Made by a program: the position numbers and the translations under genes. 64,000 nt of DNA, taken from contig NZ_JAMBOY010000006.1 in the NCBI RefSeq assembly GCF_023715885.1, positions 124,001 to 188,000 on the forward strand, given 5' to 3'. Origin of the DNA: Microbacterium hydrocarbonoxydans (lineage in GTDB: Bacteria > Actinomycetota > Actinomycetes > Actinomycetales > Microbacteriaceae). This document shows, piece after piece, positions 61,247 through 64,000 of this stretch (the first letter of the stretch is position 1; each line of letters begins with the position of its first letter). The notes below the pieces were generated by a model. It worked only from the letters and a program-made list of their open reading frames with translations, searched no databases and was not told where the DNA came from.

Positions 61247-62929
61247 TCAGACGCCGAGGCTGAGAAGTTCGCGGGCATGGGTGAGTGCGGCGTCCGAATC
61301 CGCGAGTCCGGAGAGCAGACGGGCCATCTCCGCCTCCCGCTCCTCCCCCTCGAGTCGGCGGACGCTGGAGGCTGTGACTGCTCCGTCGTGGGATTTCACG
61401 ACCGAGAGGTGATTGTTCGCGAAGGCCGCGACCTGCGCGAGATGGGTCACCGCGATGACCTGCGACTTCTCGGCGAGTCGGGCGAGTCGCCGACCGACCT
61501 CGATCGCAGCCGCTCCGCCGATGCCCGCATCGACCTCGTCGAACACGAACGTCGGAACGGGATCGGTACCGGCGATGACGACCTCGATGGCCAGCATGAC
61601 GCGCGAGAGCTCGCCTCCCGACGCGCCCTTCGACACGGAGCGGGGCTCCGCGCCCGGGTGCGGCGCGAGCAGGATGCCGACGTCGTCGCGACCGTGTGCG
61701 CTCTCCGCGCCGGGGGTGACCGCCACTTCGAGCGTCGCATCCGGCATCGCGAGGGCGTGCAACTCCTCCGTCACAGCGGCGCCCAGACGCGCTGCGGCTG
61801 CCGTGCGTTCTGCGGTCAATGCCGCAGCGAACTCGTCGAGCTCGGTGCGTGCGGCGTCGCGCTCGGCCTCGAGCCGAGTGATGCGGTCCCCGTCGTCGTC
61901 GAGCTCGGCGAGGCGGTTCGATCCGGTGCGCCAGAGTTCGAGAGCCTCCTCGAGCGACCCGTGGGCGCGCACGAGCGCGCCGAGCGCTGCGCGGCGCTCC
62001 TCGACGGCGGCGAGCTCATGAGGGCCCGACTCATCGAGGTCGGCCAGGTACGCCGAGAGCTGCCCGGCGATGTCGGCGACGCGGTAACCGATGTCGGCGA
62101 GACCCTCGGAGATGTCGGAGAGCGTCGGGTCGGTCATGCGCTCGAGGGATCGACGCGCTTCCGCGACGAGAGCGGAGACATCGGGCTCGCCCTCTTCGCT
62201 CGACAGGGCGTTGTGCGCGAGCGTGGCAGCCAGGCGCAGGTCTTCGGCGTTCGCGAGGCGCTCGGCACGAGCGGTGAGCTCGACGTCCTCACCGGGCTCG
62301 GGGGCCGTCGCCTCGATGAGCGCGAGCGCTTCGCGCAGCCTCGTGGCCTCCTCGGCTCGACGGTCCCGGTTCTCCGTGATGTCGGCGATCTCGGCATCCA
62401 GGTCGCGCCAGCGCGCGAAGGCTGCCGCGTAGGCCTCGAGCGCCGTCGCGATCGGGGCGCCGCCGAACCTGTCGAGCGCATCGCGCTGAGCGACGGCCGA
62501 CCGCAGTCGCAGCTGCTCAGACTGTCCGTGCACCACGACGAGCTCGTCGGCCAAGGACGAGAGCACTCCCGCCGGCGCGGCGCGTCCACCCACGCTCGCG
62601 CGACTGCGTCCCTCTGCGCTCAGGGTGCGGGAGACGTACAGCTCGGCCGTCCCGCCGCCGGCCGGCTCGAGTTCACCGCCGGCGTCGGCGACGATGTCGG
62701 CGACCTCGCCCTTCTCCGGCACGATCCAGACCCCCGCGACCGAGGCCTGCGCGGCACCGGCGCGCACGGCGCCCGAGTCGGCCCTGGCCCCGAGCAGCAG
62801 TCCGAGCCCGGTCACGACCATGGTCTTTCCCGCTCCGGTCTCGCCGGTGATCGCGGTGAAGCCCGTGCCCAGCGGGAGCACGGCGTCGGCGATCACGCCG
62901 AGCCCCTGCATCCGCATCTCCTCGATCAC
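61247..62929 (-). CDS. recN: DNA repair protein RecN
   Basis: SMC-like ATPase for double-strand break repair. 560 aa from the GTG at 62929, which overlaps the nadK stop as GTGA. Walker A GETGAGKT (29-36); a long coiled-coil centre (about 150-360); signature KGASGGELSRVMLAIEVV; Walker B FVFDEVDAGIGG; SQVIAVTHLAQVAAFA. Slightly longer N-terminal MIEEM than some homologues. No LexA box: it sits inside the tlyA-nadK-recN operon. Confidence 0.95.
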   Translation of the reverse strand: MIEEMRMQGLGVIADAVLPLGTGFTAITGETGAGKTMVVTGLGLLLGARADSGAVRAGAAQASVAGVWIVPEKGEVADIVADAGGELEPAGGGTAELYVSRTLSAEGRSRASVGGRAAPAGVLSSLADELVVVHGQSEQLRLRSAVAQRDALDRFGGAPIATALEAYAAAFARWRDLDAEIADITENRDRRAEEATRLREALALIEATAPEPGEDVELTARAERLANAEDLRLAATLAHNALSSEEGEPDVSALVAEARRSLERMTDPTLSDISEGLADIGYRVADIAGQLSAYLADLDESGPHELAAVEERRAALGALVRAHGSLEEALELWRTGSNRLAELDDDGDRITRLEAERDAARTELDEFAAALTAERTAAAARLGAAVTEELHALAMPDATLEVAVTPGAESAHGRDDVGILLAPHPGAEPRSVSKGASGGELSRVMLAIEVVIAGTDPVPTFVFDEVDAGIGGAAAIEVGRRLARLAEKSQVIAVTHLAQVAAFANNHLSVVKSHDGAVTASSVRRLEGEEREAEMARLLSGLADSDAALTHARELLSLGV

Positions 62930-63840
62930 GCGCCCGCCCCCTGTCCGCGCCAGCCCGCGACGGGGAGCTGGAACTTCCGCACGAGGCGGTTCGTGAACTC
63001 GGCGGTGTGCAGGCGTGCCAGTCGCACGGGGCGGGAGGACCGTCGCACCACGACCCGTGCGCCGGGCGGCAGGTCGTGCGATCGACGGCCGTCGCACCAC
63101 AGGATGCCGGAGCCGGTGGTCCCGTCGAGCATCTCGATCGCGACGGCGGCGTCGGGGCTCACCACGAGCGGCTTCGCGAAGAGGGCGTGCGCTGACAGCG
63201 GCACCACGGCGATGGCCTCGACCGTGGGCCAGATCACCGGTCCCCCGGCCGAGAAGTTGTAGGCGGTGGATCCGGTCGGGGTCGACACGACCATGCCGTC
63301 GCAGCCGAAGCTCGACAGCGGCAGTCCGTCGATCTCGAGAACGACCTCGATCATGCGCTCGCGACTCCCCTTCTCGACGGTCGCCTCGTTCAGCGCGAAG
63401 GTCTCGTAGACGACCGCGCCGCCGGCATCCTTCACGCGCACCGAGAGGGCGAGCCGCTCCTCGACGTCGTAGTCGCGGTCGATGACGCGACGCATCGCGG
63501 CGTCCATGTCGTCGCGGTCGATCTCGGCCAGGAAGCCCACATGACCCATGTTGATTCCGAGGACGGGCGCCGAGCAGCCCCGTACCAGCTCCGCTGCGCG
63601 CAAGATCGTCCCGTCCCCGCCCAGCACGATCGCCAGTTCGAGGTCCTCCTGCGCGACGGTGTCGCCGAGCACGTCGACGTCGGCGAAGAACGGATCGACT
63701 GCGCTGAGGTCCCCGCTGTCGTCGCTTGCGAGCACCGGACGCGCTCCCGCTTCGCGCAGCGCCTCGACCACGCGACGAGCCGCCTCGACGGTGTCCGTGC
63801 GTCGGGCGTGGGCGACGACCAGGATGTTGCGCTCGTTCAT
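62926..63840 (-). CDS. nadK: NAD kinase
   Basis: ATP- or polyphosphate-dependent phosphorylation of NAD to NADP. 304 aa from the ATG at 63840 (AGGGGG upstream). GGDGT (74-78), the NMGHVGFLAE block and DGMVVSTPTGSTAYNFSAGGP are diagnostic. ATG overlaps the tlyA stop (ATGA) and the 3' end overlaps recN (GTGA). Confidence 0.95.
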   Translation of the reverse strand: MNERNILVVAHARRTDTVEAARRVVEALREAGARPVLASDDSGDLSAVDPFFADVDVLGDTVAQEDLELAIVLGGDGTILRAAELVRGCSAPVLGINMGHVGFLAEIDRDDMDAAMRRVIDRDYDVEERLALSVRVKDAGGAVVYETFALNEATVEKGSRERMIEVVLEIDGLPLSSFGCDGMVVSTPTGSTAYNFSAGGPVIWPTVEAIAVVPLSAHALFAKPLVVSPDAAVAIEMLDGTTGSGILWCDGRRSHDLPPGARVVVRRSSRPVRLARLHTAEFTNRLVRKFQLPVAGWRGQGAGA

Positions 63841-64000
63841 CGGCCCCCTGCCAGTGCGTTGATGCGTTCCGACCATTCTGACGGATCCGTGCCCCGGTCC
63901 GGAGCGAGGTGTACGAGATATTCCGTGTTGCCGTGCGTGCCGAGGATCGGCGATGGGAGGATGCCGAGCATCCCCAGTCCGGCATCCCAGGCGCTCCAGA
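63837..64000 (-). CDS. tlyA: TlyA-type 16S/23S rRNA methyltransferase, C-terminal fragment
   Basis: Only the last 53 codons are in the window; the 5' part lies beyond the right edge. The readable C-terminus (GMLGILPSPILGTHGNTEYLV) matches TlyA/hemolysin A-like 2'-O-methyltransferases, and the order tlyA-nadK-recN is conserved in actinobacteria. Confidence 0.82.
   Translation of the reverse strand, partial: WSAWDAGLGMLGILPSPILGTHGNTEYLVHLAPDRGTDPSEWSERINALAGGR

Noticed and set aside
61247-63985. 912-codon extended recN frame
   Set aside because: The upstream part overlaps nadK fully; GTG at 62929 with GTGA overlap and Walker A at residue 29 fits RecN.

Overview
The window is a gene-dense, high-GC stretch of chromosome from an actinobacterium. 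The gene order and protein types point to Microbacteriaceae, most probably Microbacterium. Evidence: a complete dcw (division and cell wall) block; a PASTA-domain PknL-type kinase beside a class II DAHP synthase; GarA next to FtsR; the tlyA-nadK-recN / pyrG-nudix-xerD-parA-scpAB-rluB-cmk-der order shared with mycobacteria; an imuA-imuB-dnaE2 mutasome; and many genes whose start codon lies only 6-9 nt after a TAnnnT -10 element, which is typical of actinobacterial leaderless transcripts. I see no insertion sequence, prophage, plasmid module or CRISPR array. Apart from a few small unknown genes this looks like ordinary core chromosome.

Layout. 1-12.6 kb (minus): dcw operon, transcribed mraZ-rsmH-ftsL-ftsI-murF-mraY-murD-ftsW-murG-murC-ftsQ, with tight start/stop overlaps; ftsQ is cut by the left edge. 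MraZ-type operator repeats precede mraZ. 12.8-22.4 kb: DUF3040 protein, polyprenyl synthase, an Rv2175c-like DNA-binding protein, a LysM/lytic-transglycosylase-like secreted protein, PknL, class II DAHP synthase, a lysophosphatidate-type acyltransferase and a long-chain acyl-CoA ligase. This matches, in order, the Rv2169c-Rv2187 neighbourhood of M. tuberculosis. 22.4-29.2 kb: peptide deformylase, a MinD-like ATPase with a long acidic tail, pyruvate carboxylase and a solitary ParA. 29.2-33.3 kb: two MerR regulators (one FtsR), GarA, a CopC-like copper protein and dihydrolipoamide dehydrogenase.

33.3-38.1 kb (minus): a three-gene type III polyketide cassette (synthase, methyltransferase, flavin monooxygenase) whose first start codon is buried in a perfect 16-bp hairpin, then CYTH, a 71-aa protein, a short prepilin peptidase and DUF1905. 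38.1-44.0 kb (plus): SOS mutasome imuA-imuB-dnaE2 behind a LexA-box-like site. 44.0-51.4 kb: small poorly known genes, a structured noncoding stretch, tRNA-Pro(GGG), GNAT, an S4 RNA-binding protein, a LexA-box-controlled DUF222/HNH protein, and a Nudix-PIN-like fusion.

51.4-64 kb (minus): der, cmk, tyrA, rluB, scpB, scpA, parA; then xerD, a Nudix ADP-ribose pyrophosphatase-like gene, pyrG, recN, nadK and the 3' end of tlyA, again tightly overlapping. Together the window covers peptidoglycan precursor synthesis and septal machinery, phospho-signalling (PknL, GarA), chromosome segregation and condensation (ParA, ScpAB, XerD), DNA-damage response (ImuAB-DnaE2, RecN, HNH protein) and central metabolism (Pyc, LpdA, aromatic amino acids, CTP, NADP).

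Most starts were set by ribosome-binding sites, by stop/start overlaps, or by -10 elements adjacent to the start codon. Function calls rest on motifs I can read and on family knowledge; no database search was possible.
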